Part shown: piece by piece, positions 1 through 9,474 of the stretch
How the letters are laid out: each line of letters begins with the position of its first letter
How positions within the stretch are numbered: position 1 is the first letter of the stretch
Assembly: GCA_903879975.1 (NCBI GenBank)
Contig: CAIRNL010000221.1
Location: 1 to 21,643 of the forward strand
Direction: 5' to 3'
From: an uncultured Chloroflexota bacterium
GTDB lineage: Bacteria > Chloroflexota > Anaerolineae > Caldilineales > Caldilineaceae
Length of the DNA stretch: 21,643 bases
Position numbers and translations under genes: made by a program
Notes under the pieces: model-generated
The model's database searches: none
What the model saw: only the letters and a program-made list of their open reading frames with translations
What the model was told of the DNA's origin: nothing

Positions 1-805
1 CCGCACCGTCGCGACAGACGTCGTGGAACATGCCGCGTGCGTAGGCAAAGTCCCCGCCGTCGATAGATGAGTTGTACGCCTCCATCGTCAGCGGCCCGTC
101 GAATCCCACCGCGTACAGCGCATCGAACAGATCGTCCCATGGCACGATGCCACCGCCCGGCACACCACGATCGTTCTCGCACGTGTGCACGCACCACAGC
201 TTCGGTGCCATCGCGCGCACCGCCGCCGCGTAGTCGCGCACTTCGGAGAGGAAGTGATAGGTGTCGAGCAGCCCATACAGGTTGGCATGATCGGCCAGGT
301 CGAGCAAGCGCATGACCTGCGCGGGCGTATTGACCAAGTGCGTACGGAAGTGACTCATGGGTTCCAGCACGATCTTGACGCTGCGCGCCGCCGCGTATTC
401 CGCCAGCGCGTGCAGCCCCTCAGCCGTCCAGCCATACTCGCCCGCGGGCGGCCGCCGCCGCTTCACCACCCCAGGGTGGCCATACAGCGCGCCGGCATAG
501 GCGACAGCGCCAATCTCCGCAGCCAGGTCGACCTGCCGGCAGTGCCAGGCCAGCCCGCGCGCCCGATCGCTCACCTCATCGGCCGAAAGATCAGCCTCCA
601 GCGGCCACGCCCCACCCGGCCCAATGGCCAGCGCCAGCCCCAGCACCGCCGCCCGGTCGCGCGTCAAACGCGGGGTAAAGACCACGTCGTCGCCGACGGA
701 GAGCTCAGCCAGGTCCAGCCCCAGCTCTTTCATTTCGTCCAGGATCGGCAGCGACGCATCGCTCCAACAGTCCGTAAAAAGATAGCAGTGTGCTCCATAG
801 TGCAT
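1..805 (-). CDS. Sugar phosphate isomerase/epimerase, TIM barrel (3' end cut by window edge)
   Basis: Reading the minus strand from an ATG at 805 gives an open frame of 268 codons with no stop before the window edge, so the last residues are missing. The protein begins MHYGAHCYLFTDCW and carries metal and substrate residues typical of the D-tagatose 3-epimerase/xylose isomerase-like TIM-barrel family: Glu in IVLEPM (near residue 145), Asp in LLDTYHF (near 180), His in VHTCEND (near 207) and Glu in TMEAYN (near 240). The spacing matches the four metal ligands of that family. It probably interconverts a ketose or sugar phosphate, or acts on an inositol-like compound; the substrate cannot be read from sequence. 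No clear Shine-Dalgarno sequence precedes the ATG. The gene is divergent from rho, with 67 bases between the two starts. Confidence 0.85.
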   Translation of the reverse strand, partial: MHYGAHCYLFTDCWSDASLPILDEMKELGLDLAELSVGDDVVFTPRLTRDRAAVLGLALAIGPGGAWPLEADLSADEVSDRARGLAWHCRQVDLAAEIGAVAYAGALYGHPGVVKRRRPPAGEYGWTAEGLHALAEYAAARSVKIVLEPMSHFRTHLVNTPAQVMRLLDLADHANLYGLLDTYHFLSEVRDYAAAVRAMAPKLWCVHTCENDRGVPGGGIVPWDDLFDALYAVGFDGPLTMEAYNSSIDGGDFAYARGMFHDVCRDGA

Positions 806-860
806 TGCTTTTAGCGCAGCGCGCCCTCCGGCAGGTTGGTTGTTTCTCCCAATCCTATGG

Positions 861-872
861 TATCTTGCCTTT
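861..872 (+). promoter_or_regulatory. Possible -10 element giving a leaderless rho mRNA
   Basis: TATCTT at 861-866 lies six bases before the rho ATG at 873, so transcription would start at or next to the start codon. A TTGGTT at 836-841 could serve as a -35 with a 19-base spacer, which is weak. No Shine-Dalgarno sequence is visible before the ATG, consistent with leaderless translation. The spacing is the same as at the MutS-like gene start (see 16481-16492). Confidence 0.3.
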
Positions 873-2108
<1,236 letters not shown>

Positions 2109-2235
2109 CCTGCCGGTACAGGCGCCGACAACCCGCTCGAGGTGACTCAATCGGCGGCCAGCCAATACCCCCCTTCGCACCATCCCGCATACCAGAAACG
2201 TAAAATAGTATTGCAGCACACATTTTTTTTGTGCG

Positions 2236-2265
2236 TTATCCGGCTGCAGCTCGCTGTTGTATAAT
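2236..2265 (+). promoter_or_regulatory. Promoter of the pyruvate:ferredoxin oxidoreductase operon
   Basis: A consensus -10 TATAAT occupies 2260-2265, with a poor -35 candidate TTATCC at 2236-2241 (18-base spacer). Transcription would start near 2272 and give a leader of about 135 bases. I recognise no riboswitch in that leader. The rest of the 2109-2407 gap holds a loose CGCCGA/TCGGCG inverted repeat and a T-run at 2223-2230 with only a 4-bp stem, which is not a convincing rho terminator. Confidence 0.5.
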
Positions 2266-2407
2266 GCACTGCGCAGATCACTCCTGATCGAGTCTCCCTA
2301 TGGGCTGGCGACAGACCCTTTCTCGAGCGAGTAGATCGGCACAATGCCCCCATCGATTTCTCAGCGTATTGCTGGCTTTCCGCAATGGAGTTGGAGGAAC
2401 CAAAATC

Positions 2408-4777
2408 ATGAATCAAAACAGACAGGCGCCAACACCGGTGCCCTATCCTGGCATCCCGACCACGGCGGATGGCAGCGGCACCGTCAGTTGGGTCGAGACC
2501 CAGATTACACAGGGCGCGTGCGCCTATCCCATTACCTCGTCCACGGTAATGGGCGCCAACTACGCACAGGCAGTGGCCAACGGCCAGACCAACCTGTGGG
2601 GCGAACACATGATCTTTATGGAGCCAGAAAGCGAGCACTCGTCCGCTTCGGCGGCGGAAGGCTTTGCCCTGGCAGGTGGCCGCGTGACGAACTTCACCTC
2701 CGGCCAAGGGCTGATCCTGATGAAAGAGGTGCTCTACGTCATCTCCGGCAAGCGGCTACCGATTGTCTTTCACATCGGCGCCCGCGCGCTGACAAGCCAC
2801 AGCCTCAATGTGCACGCCGGGCACGACGATATCATGGGCGTGGCGGATACAGGCTGGGGCATGGTCATGGCGCGCGACGCACAAGGGGCAGGCGATCTGG
2901 CGCTCATCTGCCGCCGCGCGGCAGAAGATAGCGAGACCCCCTTTCTCAACGTGCAGGACGGCTTCCTCACCACGCACACCATCGAGAACGTGCTGCTGCC
3001 CGAACCGGAGCTGATGAAGCGCTATATCGGCGACCCGAAGGAGAAGCTGCGCAACCTCATGGACCCAACGCAGCCGGTCATGTCGGGCGTAGTACAGAAC
3101 CAAGACAGCTACATGAAGGGCAAGATCGCCCAACGCTACTTCTACGATCGCGTCAAGCCCGCGCTGCAGAACGCAATGGACGAGTACTACCGCCTGACCG
3201 GCCGGCGCTATGACATGATCGAACCCTACCGCATGGAGGACGCCGAGTACGCGATTGTCTGCATGGGCAGCATGGCCGAGACCGCAGCAGTGACGTGCGA
3301 CTACCTGCGCGAGCAGACCGGGCTGAAGATCGGCGTCGTGCACGTGACCGCCTTCCGCCCCTTCCCCGGCCCGGAACTGGTCGAGGCACTCCAGAATCTA
3401 CGCTCGTTTGCCGTGATCGAGCGCATGGACAACCCCATGGGGCAAAGCAACCCACTGACCGCTGAGATCAAGGCGGCCTTTGCCGACGCACTGACCGACG
3501 CACCTGGATACCCGCGCGTGCACCGGCTGCCGACCATCTACTCGGGCTCGGCTGGGCTGGGCAGCCGCGACGTGCGCCCGGGCGACTTCATCGCCGTGGC
3601 CAAGAATATGGTCAACAACGGACCGCGCTACTTTGTGCTCGGCATCAAGCACGAGCTCGCCCTGGACGCTTCCTTCGACCCTGACGTGCGCCCCAACGGC
3701 TCGTTTTCCATGCGCGGCCATTCGGTGGGCGGCTACGGCTCCGTCACCACCAACAAGGTCATCGCCACCATCGTCGGCGATCTCTTCGACCTCTATGTAC
3801 AGGCCTACCCAAAGTACGGTTCTGAGAAGAAAGGGCTGCCCACGACCTACTATCTGACCGCAGCCGCCGAGCCGATCCGCACGCACTGCGAACTGAATTT
3901 CGTGGAGTTCGTGCCCCTCAACGACGTCAATGCCTTCAATCTGGGCAACCCGCTCAAAGGCCTGCAGCCGGGCGGCATCACCTTCATGCAGGCGCGCCAG
4001 ACGGACCCGCGCGAGGTGTGGGCCAATATTCCCGCATACGCGCGGCGCATTATCCAGCGCAACAACATCCGTGTGCTCTATCTCGATGCCGCAGCCATTG
4101 CGCGCGCAGTCGCCACAGAGCCGGACCTGCAGGTGCGCATGCAGGGCATTGTGCTGCTCGGTGTCTTCCTCAAGGCGACGCCTTTCCTGCAGGAGCGCCA
4201 ATTGCACCAGGACGAACTCATGGCCGGTGTGGAGAAGAGTCTGCGCAAGTACTTCGGCAAGCGCAGCGAGCAGGTCGTGCAGGACAACCTGACCGCAGTG
4301 CGCCGCGGCTACAGCGAGGTGCTGGAGATTCCGCGCGAGATCATCGACCAGGAAGAGAAAATCACCGTCGAGACCAATGGCCGCCTCGTGCGCGACGTCA
4401 TGCACAGCGGCGTCGTCGCCTGCCACGCCGACACGCCGCTGGCCAAGGTGATCAAGGCGATGGCCGACAAGCAGATCGGCGCAGTCATCGTCGTCGACAA
4501 GGAAGGATATCTCGAAGGACTGGTGAGCGCCACCGATCTGGTGCGCGCCGAGGCGAACAGCCACACCTTCACGACACCGCCTGACCTCCTCCCCGAACAC
4601 ATTATGACGCGCAATGTGATCACCACCACCCCCAGCGAGCCGCTCTCCGCTGCCGTCACCAAGCTCATTGAGAACCGCATCCACCGCCTCGTCGTCGTGC
4701 AGCCCGAAAACGGCCACAGCCGACCTGTCGGCATCCTATCCGTCACCGACCTGGCGCAACTGCCCATTCGCGGCTAG
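2408..4777 (+). CDS. porA: Pyruvate (2-oxoacid):ferredoxin oxidoreductase, alpha-gamma chain with C-terminal CBS domain pair
   Basis: This is one chain of the enzyme that oxidatively decarboxylates pyruvate, or a related 2-oxoacid, to acyl-CoA while reducing ferredoxin. Of 789 residues, about 20-385 form the alpha domains (TQGACAYPITSSTVMGANY, FTSGQGLILMKEVLY, VVHVTAFRPFPG, AVIERMDNPMGQSNPL). Residues about 405-640 form the gamma domain (GIKHELALD, SMRGHSVGGYGSVTTNKV, NFVEFVPLNDVNAFNLGNP). Residues about 655-789 form two CBS repeats (VRDVMHSGVVACHADTPLAK and HIMTRNVITTTPSEPLSAAV, each with a following TDL helix). CBS pairs usually bind adenosine nucleotides, so control by energy charge is an inference. 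The ATG at 2408 has GGAGG 13 bases upstream; an in-frame ATG at 2300 adds 36 residues without family character. The beta chain follows 30 bases downstream in the same operon. Confidence 0.92.
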   Translation: MNQNRQAPTPVPYPGIPTTADGSGTVSWVETQITQGACAYPITSSTVMGANYAQAVANGQTNLWGEHMIFMEPESEHSSASAAEGFALAGGRVTNFTSGQGLILMKEVLYVISGKRLPIVFHIGARALTSHSLNVHAGHDDIMGVADTGWGMVMARDAQGAGDLALICRRAAEDSETPFLNVQDGFLTTHTIENVLLPEPELMKRYIGDPKEKLRNLMDPTQPVMSGVVQNQDSYMKGKIAQRYFYDRVKPALQNAMDEYYRLTGRRYDMIEPYRMEDAEYAIVCMGSMAETAAVTCDYLREQTGLKIGVVHVTAFRPFPGPELVEALQNLRSFAVIERMDNPMGQSNPLTAEIKAAFADALTDAPGYPRVHRLPTIYSGSAGLGSRDVRPGDFIAVAKNMVNNGPRYFVLGIKHELALDASFDPDVRPNGSFSMRGHSVGGYGSVTTNKVIATIVGDLFDLYVQAYPKYGSEKKGLPTTYYLTAAAEPIRTHCELNFVEFVPLNDVNAFNLGNPLKGLQPGGITFMQARQTDPREVWANIPAYARRIIQRNNIRVLYLDAAAIARAVATEPDLQVRMQGIVLLGVFLKATPFLQERQLHQDELMAGVEKSLRKYFGKRSEQVVQDNLTAVRRGYSEVLEIPREIIDQEEKITVETNGRLVRDVMHSGVVACHADTPLAKVIKAMADKQIGAVIVVDKEGYLEGLVSATDLVRAEANSHTFTTPPDLLPEHIMTRNVITTTPSEPLSAAVTKLIENRIHRLVVVQPENGHSRPVGILSVTDLAQLPIRG

Positions 4778-4807
4778 TGGCGCCCGTTTTCTAAGGAGAA
4801 ACTACCA

Positions 4808-6532
4808 ATGGCGATCTCTCCCCTCTTTCTCATCGACGAAGATTTCGCAGCGCCCACATCCAACGCTCACTCGCGTACCTCGGCGGCAGGGCTGGGTACA
4901 CTGATCCAGCAGGCCGGCTCCGACAAGGGGACCCCTGCCGCCAGCACCGAGAATATGATCTTCGAAATCGATCTGAAAGGCTTCGTCGAAGATTTCAACG
5001 AGCGCGTGATCGGCGCATACAACGCCGGCGCCGACGACGATCTGCCGGCCGATATCGGCGTGGCGCGCTCGCTGGTGCCCGCTGGAACCGGCGTGCTGCG
5101 CGACTTCTCCTACATCGCGCCGCAAATTCCCGAATACGACCAGTCAAGCTGCGTAGGGTGCATGACATGCGTCACCGAATGCCCCGACACGGCCATCCTC
5201 GGTAAGGTTGTCGAACCGGGCATCCTGGAAATGGCCCTGGCCGAGACGCCCGAAGCAGAGCGCGCCTGGCTGGCTGCGCAGTGGGCGACGACAACGAAGT
5301 TCTACAACGTGCCAGAAAAAAAAGAGCCGGGTTCGGGCGGCAAGTTCGGTATCTTCATCGACCCCACCAAGTGCAAGGGATGCGCCGAGTGCGTGCAGGT
5401 CTGCACCGATCTGGGTTACAACGCGCTGCGCATGATCGACAAAGAAGAGGACACGATCCCCAAATACCGCCATGCGTTCGACTTCTACCGCAAGCTGCCG
5501 CCGACGCCAGAACGCTTCATCTCGGACCGTGTGCTGGTGGACATGATGCTGGCCGACCACAGCCTGCTGTACGTGGGCGGGGCCGGTTCGTGTGCAGGCT
5601 GCGGCGAGGCGACGGCGCTGCGCATGTGGATGGCCGCCACTGCCTTCGTGGCCGGCCGCGACAATATCGGCATCGTCAACTCGACAGGCTGCTCGACGGT
5701 CTACGCCAGCACGTATCCCTATAATCCCTGGGCCGTGTCGTGGACGAACTCACTCTTCGAGAATGGCCCGACCGATGCAATGGGCGTGCGCGCCCGCTGG
5801 GACCAGATGGGCTGGGAGGACAAGCGGCTCTGGGTCATCGGCGGCGACGGTGCCATGCTCGACATCGGCTTTGCCAGCCTCAGCCGTATGCTCTCCAGCG
5901 GTATGGATATCAAGGTACTGGTGCTGGATACCCAGGTCTACTCCAACACAGGAGGGCAGTCTTCCACCGGCACTTTCCAAGGGCAGGGAACCAAGATGAG
6001 CCCCTTTGGCAAAACGGAGATGGGCAAGAGCGAGGCACGCAAGGAAGTCGCCAATATCGCCATGATGCATCCCAATATCTATGTGGCGCAGACGACAGCG
6101 GCCCATATGAACCACTTCTACCGCGTGGTGATGGAGGCCAACGCCTACAAAGGCCCCGCCTTGATCAGTGTCTACACGACCTGCCAGCCTGAACACGGCG
6201 TCGGCGATCACGAGGCGGCACAGCGCGCCCGCGCCGCCGTGGACAGCCGCGCCTTCCCACTCATGATCTACGACCCGCGCAAGGGGGAAACCTTCCGCGA
6301 ACGACTGGACCTCAAGGGAAATCCGACGGTGAACGACGACTGGTACATCAACCCGAAAACGAAGGAGACATTCACCTTCATCGACTTCGCGCGCGGCGAG
6401 GGACGCTTCGCCAAACACTTCGACGCCGAGGGCAATCCCAGCCCCATGCTGCTCTCGGCGCAAGCAGAACGGCTCGCAAACTGGCGGTTGCTGCAGGACT
6501 TGGCCGGCGTGCGCGCAGCAGCCAAGAAGTAA
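4808..6532 (+). CDS. porB: Pyruvate (2-oxoacid):ferredoxin oxidoreductase, delta-beta chain
   Basis: This chain holds the thiamine diphosphate site and the iron-sulfur clusters. Residues about 115-126 (CVGCMTCVTECP) and 189-199 (CKGCAECVQVC) are two 4Fe-4S ferredoxin motifs of the delta domain. The beta domain follows, with a proximal-cluster Cys pair in GAGSCAGCGEA (near 260), further Cys in NSTGCSTVY and VYTTCQPEHG, and the thiamine diphosphate/Mg motif GGDGAMLDIG...NTGGQSSTGT. About 105 residues precede the first cluster and correspond to the linker domain of single-chain enzymes. Its 574 residues plus the alpha-gamma chain without CBS domains come to roughly the length of single-chain NifJ. 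AAGGAG at 4794-4799 supports the ATG at 4808. The operon ends at the hairpin at 6544. The substrate is probably pyruvate, but other 2-oxoacids are not excluded. Confidence 0.94.
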   Translation: MAISPLFLIDEDFAAPTSNAHSRTSAAGLGTLIQQAGSDKGTPAASTENMIFEIDLKGFVEDFNERVIGAYNAGADDDLPADIGVARSLVPAGTGVLRDFSYIAPQIPEYDQSSCVGCMTCVTECPDTAILGKVVEPGILEMALAETPEAERAWLAAQWATTTKFYNVPEKKEPGSGGKFGIFIDPTKCKGCAECVQVCTDLGYNALRMIDKEEDTIPKYRHAFDFYRKLPPTPERFISDRVLVDMMLADHSLLYVGGAGSCAGCGEATALRMWMAATAFVAGRDNIGIVNSTGCSTVYASTYPYNPWAVSWTNSLFENGPTDAMGVRARWDQMGWEDKRLWVIGGDGAMLDIGFASLSRMLSSGMDIKVLVLDTQVYSNTGGQSSTGTFQGQGTKMSPFGKTEMGKSEARKEVANIAMMHPNIYVAQTTAAHMNHFYRVVMEANAYKGPALISVYTTCQPEHGVGDHEAAQRARAAVDSRAFPLMIYDPRKGETFRERLDLKGNPTVNDDWYINPKTKETFTFIDFARGEGRFAKHFDAEGNPSPMLLSAQAERLANWRLLQDLAGVRAAAKK

Positions 6533-6543
6533 GCAGAGCGTAG

Positions 6544-6587
6544 AAACAAAACTGCGCCGCGGGCTGGCCCGCGGCGCAGTTTTGTTT
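6544..6587. terminator. Bidirectional intrinsic terminator between convergent genes
   Basis: Two 21-base arms (6544-6564 and 6567-6587) are perfect reverse complements around a 2-base centre. The GC-rich core is flanked by AAACAAAA on one side and TTTTGTTT on the other, so each strand gives a strong hairpin followed by a U-rich tail. It lies between the end of the oxidoreductase operon (6532, plus) and the end of the sugar locus (6608, minus), and can serve both. Confidence 0.93.
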
Positions 6588-6607
6588 CCACAGCCAGACG
6601 CTGCACC

Positions 6608-7357
6608 TCAGCACGCAGTGTACGGTTCCAGGGACGCCGCATGGATCGTCTCGCCCCCGCTGTAGACAAAGGCTGGCCCCCTGCCAGGCGCTGCCCAGCG
6701 CACACCGTTGGCGACCACCTGCTGCACTTCTTTTTGATAGTAGACCGGAAAGGTCTCATGCCCTGGACGAAAATAAAAGATCTTGCCCCTTCCACGATGG
6801 AAACAGCAGCCGCTCCGGAAAACCTCACCGCCAGCAAACCAGCTGATGAACACCACCGCATCCGGCGCCGGAATGTCAAAATGCTCGCCGTACATTTCAT
6901 CCTGGGGAATCTCAAAATAGGGCGGCACTCCGTCAGCGATAGGGTGCGCAGGGTCTACAACCCACACCCGCTCATGCATGCCGTCCTCACGCCAGCGCAA
7001 ACTACAGGTCGATCCCATCAGCCGGCGGAAAATCTTGGAGTGATGCCCTGAATGGAGCACAACCAGTCCCATGCCTTCCAACACCCGACGCTGAACCCGA
7101 TCGACGATTTCATCGCGCACCTGATCGTGCGCCACATGCCCCCACCACACCAGGACATCGGTCTGCGCCAGCCTCTCCTCGCTCAGCCCGTGCTCCGGAT
7201 CGTCGAGCGTGACCATCTGCACGTCGGCAAACCCCTGCGCCCGCAGACTGTCGACGAGCGGCGCACAGATGCCGTGTGGGTAGATCTGCTGAACAGCCTT
7301 GTTGCGTTTTTCATGCTGCCCTTCGTTCCAGACCAGCACATGAAGCTTTTGTTGCAT
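6608..7357 (-). CDS. ThuA-like domain protein (glutamine-amidotransferase-like fold)
   Basis: The 249-residue protein matches the ThuA-like family: LHVLVWNEGQHE at the N-terminus, VLVWWGHVAHDQV, LVVLHSGHHSKIFRRLMG, VWVVDPAHPIADGVP, PQDEMYGEHFDIP, WFAGGEVFRSGCCF and KIFYFRPGHETFPVYY. The family is related to class I glutamine amidotransferases, and members sit in sugar and trehalose-type utilisation loci; the biochemical reaction is not settled. No signal peptide is visible, so it is probably cytoplasmic. GGTGAAGA lies just upstream of the ATG at 7357. It is the last gene of the minus-strand sugar locus, 148 bases after the oxidoreductase gene. That gap holds no recognisable gene. Confidence 0.88.
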   Translation of the reverse strand: MQQKLHVLVWNEGQHEKRNKAVQQIYPHGICAPLVDSLRAQGFADVQMVTLDDPEHGLSEERLAQTDVLVWWGHVAHDQVRDEIVDRVQRRVLEGMGLVVLHSGHHSKIFRRLMGSTCSLRWREDGMHERVWVVDPAHPIADGVPPYFEIPQDEMYGEHFDIPAPDAVVFISWFAGGEVFRSGCCFHRGRGKIFYFRPGHETFPVYYQKEVQQVVANGVRWAAPGRGPAFVYSGGETIHAASLEPYTAC

Positions 7358-7505
7358 TCTTCACCGCCCTCGAAAAACGGCCTGGGCCGCAGACAGCTGC
7401 CGGCCAGTGCCTTGGATTGATCAGATGTGATGATTGCCAGCTGCACAGCCCCGTTGATCAAAGTCGGTGTGCATGGCGCCTCCCCCAGCCTCCCACAGAC
7501 AAAGA

Positions 7506-8531
7506 TCAGGCCAGACGGACAAGACGCCCCTCCTGAGCCGCCGACTGGCGGATCGCATCCCACAGCCGAGCCATGCGCAGGCCGATTTCAGGCGGGCACG
7601 GATTGGCCATCTCCCCGCTGCGTACAGCCAGAAACTGCTGCCAGACCCCCAACGACGGGGGGGTCTCGACCGGCTCGGGCTGCAGCTGGCCAGGGCGTTG
7701 AATGCGCAGAAAATGTCCCCAAATATCGGTGAAAATGATTCCCTGCGTACAAAAGACCCGAATGTCCGAGGTCGAGCGGGTGCAGGTGTCGCCGCAGGCA
7801 TTCATCGTCACCAACACCCCAGAACGTAGGCGAGCCATCACTGCACCCAGCACCTCGACCGGAACGCCGCACGGGTCAAGCCAGGCGGAGACCTCGGCAA
7901 ACTCTTCACCGGCCAGATCCGTAATCGTGTTGAGCATATGCGCGCCGGTGTCGAAGAAAAAGCCGCCGCCGGAAATTTCCGGCTGCTGGCGCCAGGTGCC
8001 CAGATTGGGTGTGCGCCAATTCTCCCAGGAAAGACCGGAGATCGTCAAAATCTTCCCCAGCTCGCCGCTGCGCAGCATCCGTTCGGCCGTCCGAATCTGC
8101 GGGGAGAGGCTGCCGGGAAAGGCCACCACCAGCACGCGCCGCATGCGGTCGCGGGTGGCAATCAACTGATCAGCCTCGGCACCGCTGATCACCATCGGTT
8201 TTTCAAGCAGCACATCCAGCCCATGCTCCAGACAGGCAGTGGCCTGAGCGCAGTGATAGGCATGGGGCGTCACAATCAGGGCAGCATCCAGCTGGTCGCC
8301 GTAGCGCTTTAGCAGCTGGTCAAAGTCCAATTCAATCGGTGGGGGCTGTAACCCGGCTTCGACGAACATCGCCGCAGCAGCCGCAGCATTGGCAGGTGAC
8401 GGATCGCACAGCACCGTGACTTGCGTCGTCGCCTGCTGGGCCAACAGCGCACGCAGATGCCCGCGCGCCATCGAACCACAGCCGATCAGCGCCGTGCGCA
8501 CAATAGGAGAAAGTTGGGAAGCTACAGACAT
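7506..8531 (-). CDS. Gfo/Idh/MocA-family NAD(P)-dependent oxidoreductase
   Basis: The 341-residue protein has an N-terminal Rossmann fold (TALIGCGSMARGHLRALL, with D in VTVLCDPSPAN), the hallmark VLLEKPMVISG containing the catalytic-region EKP, and the C-terminal substrate domain with SGGGFFFDTGAHMLNTITDL, whose Asp and His are the usual active-site positions. Family members oxidise or reduce sugars, inositols and their derivatives. Here it would act on the ligand imported by the adjacent ABC transporter; the substrate is unknown. It starts at the ATG at 8531, 34 bases after the permease stop, with only a weak AAAGA-type ribosome site. It is cotranscribed with the permeases upstream and ThuA downstream by position. 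Confidence 0.93.
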   Translation of the reverse strand: MSVASQLSPIVRTALIGCGSMARGHLRALLAQQATTQVTVLCDPSPANAAAAAAMFVEAGLQPPPIELDFDQLLKRYGDQLDAALIVTPHAYHCAQATACLEHGLDVLLEKPMVISGAEADQLIATRDRMRRVLVVAFPGSLSPQIRTAERMLRSGELGKILTISGLSWENWRTPNLGTWRQQPEISGGGFFFDTGAHMLNTITDLAGEEFAEVSAWLDPCGVPVEVLGAVMARLRSGVLVTMNACGDTCTRSTSDIRVFCTQGIIFTDIWGHFLRIQRPGQLQPEPVETPPSLGVWQQFLAVRSGEMANPCPPEIGLRMARLWDAIRQSAAQEGRLVRLA

Positions 8532-8565
8532 GACGTATTCTTTCTAATGAAAAGTAGAAGGACGA

Positions 8566-9465
8566 TCACTGCCCGGCCATGGCGCCGGCCATGGTGCCCT
8601 TGATCAGATACTGGCGGGCAAAGACAAAAATCAACAGCGATGGCAGCATGTACAGCAGCGACATGGCGTTCAGCATCCCATAGTCCAGGTTGGTGTAGGC
8701 AATCAAGGCGCGGAAAAGACCCAGGGGCATGACAAATTTCTCGCTGTCCGATAACAGGATCAGAGGCAGAAAAAAGGCAGCCCAGGCACTGTTGAAGGCC
8801 AGGATAGAGGCAGCCCCCACACCAGGCAGGGCAAGGGGAAAGACGATCAGACGCAGGGTCTGGCTACGCGAGGCCCCATCGATCCAGGCGGCTTCTTCGA
8901 GCTCGGTGGGCACCGTGTCAAAAAAGCCCTTCATCACCCACAGCATGAACGGAATCGTGCCGACGCTGATTCCAACCACGACCCCAGCCAGGGTATTGAC
9001 CAACCCCAGATTGCGCACGATCAGATAAAATGGCAACACGGTCGCCGTGCCAGGAATGATCTGTATGAGCAGTACAGCGAACATCAGCGCTCGCTTGAAA
9101 CGAAAGGTGCCGCGCGAGAGCGCATAGCCACCCATCGTACAGACCAACAGGCTGAGGGCCACGCTGCTCAAAGAAACGAACAAGCTGTTCCTCAACAAGG
9201 TCAGGGCCTGGCCGCGCCCCCAAATCGCATTGCCAAAGTGCTCGAGCGTGAACGAATCAGGCCAGTATAGATAGAGGCTGGAAACGTTCTCCGGCTTGGT
9301 AGTGAAGGCACTCAAAAACGGCCAGAGAAAAGGAACCAACATGAAGATCGCCAACAATCCCAGGAAGATGTAGACGGCAGCTACCTCGAGCTGCTGGCGC
9401 CGGCGATAACGATTGTCTGCCGTGCGAACCGTGCCCTGTGCTTGCAACTGAGTTTGCATGGTCAT
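8566..9465 (-). CDS. Carbohydrate ABC transporter permease (MalG-like)
   Basis: An inner-membrane permease subunit of a CUT1-type sugar importer. Its 299 residues contain about six hydrophobic segments: one after a charged cytoplasmic N-terminus (VAAVYIFLGLLAIFMLVPFL) and five more. The EAA loop that docks the ATPase reads EEAAWIDGASRSQTLRLIVF, with the conserved EAA...G and a following P. I prefer the ATG at 9465 because AGGGG lies five bases upstream. A GTG at 9471 is too close to the previous stop, and an ATG at 9459 is also possible. The start lies about ten bases after the upstream permease stop, so translation is probably coupled. The C-terminus ends in a short repeat (AGAMAG). Confidence 0.94.
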   Translation of the reverse strand: MTMQTQLQAQGTVRTADNRYRRRQQLEVAAVYIFLGLLAIFMLVPFLWPFLSAFTTKPENVSSLYLYWPDSFTLEHFGNAIWGRGQALTLLRNSLFVSLSSVALSLLVCTMGGYALSRGTFRFKRALMFAVLLIQIIPGTATVLPFYLIVRNLGLVNTLAGVVVGISVGTIPFMLWVMKGFFDTVPTELEEAAWIDGASRSQTLRLIVFPLALPGVGAASILAFNSAWAAFFLPLILLSDSEKFVMPLGLFRALIAYTNLDYGMLNAMSLLYMLPSLLIFVFARQYLIKGTMAGAMAGQ

Positions 9466-9474
9466 TGCCACCCC

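Noticed and set aside
185..814. Plus-strand open frame of 209 codons at the window start
   Set aside because: The minus strand there encodes a recognisable TIM-barrel isomerase with all metal ligands, so this frame is a shadow.
840..872. TTG at 840 as the rho start
   Set aside because: It adds 11 hydrophobic residues not typical of Rho, lacks a ribosome site and overlaps a probable -10 box. The ATG at 873 is better.
2272..2407. Possible riboswitch in the leader of the oxidoreductase operon
   Set aside because: The leader is long enough, but I see no conserved riboswitch core and no expression-platform hairpin.
3398..4717. Long minus-strand open frame (439 codons) opposite the alpha-gamma oxidoreductase gene
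   Set aside because: It mirrors a well-conserved gene codon for codon, is rich in His/Val/Asp typical of reversed GC-rich codons, and has no recognisable domain or ribosome site.
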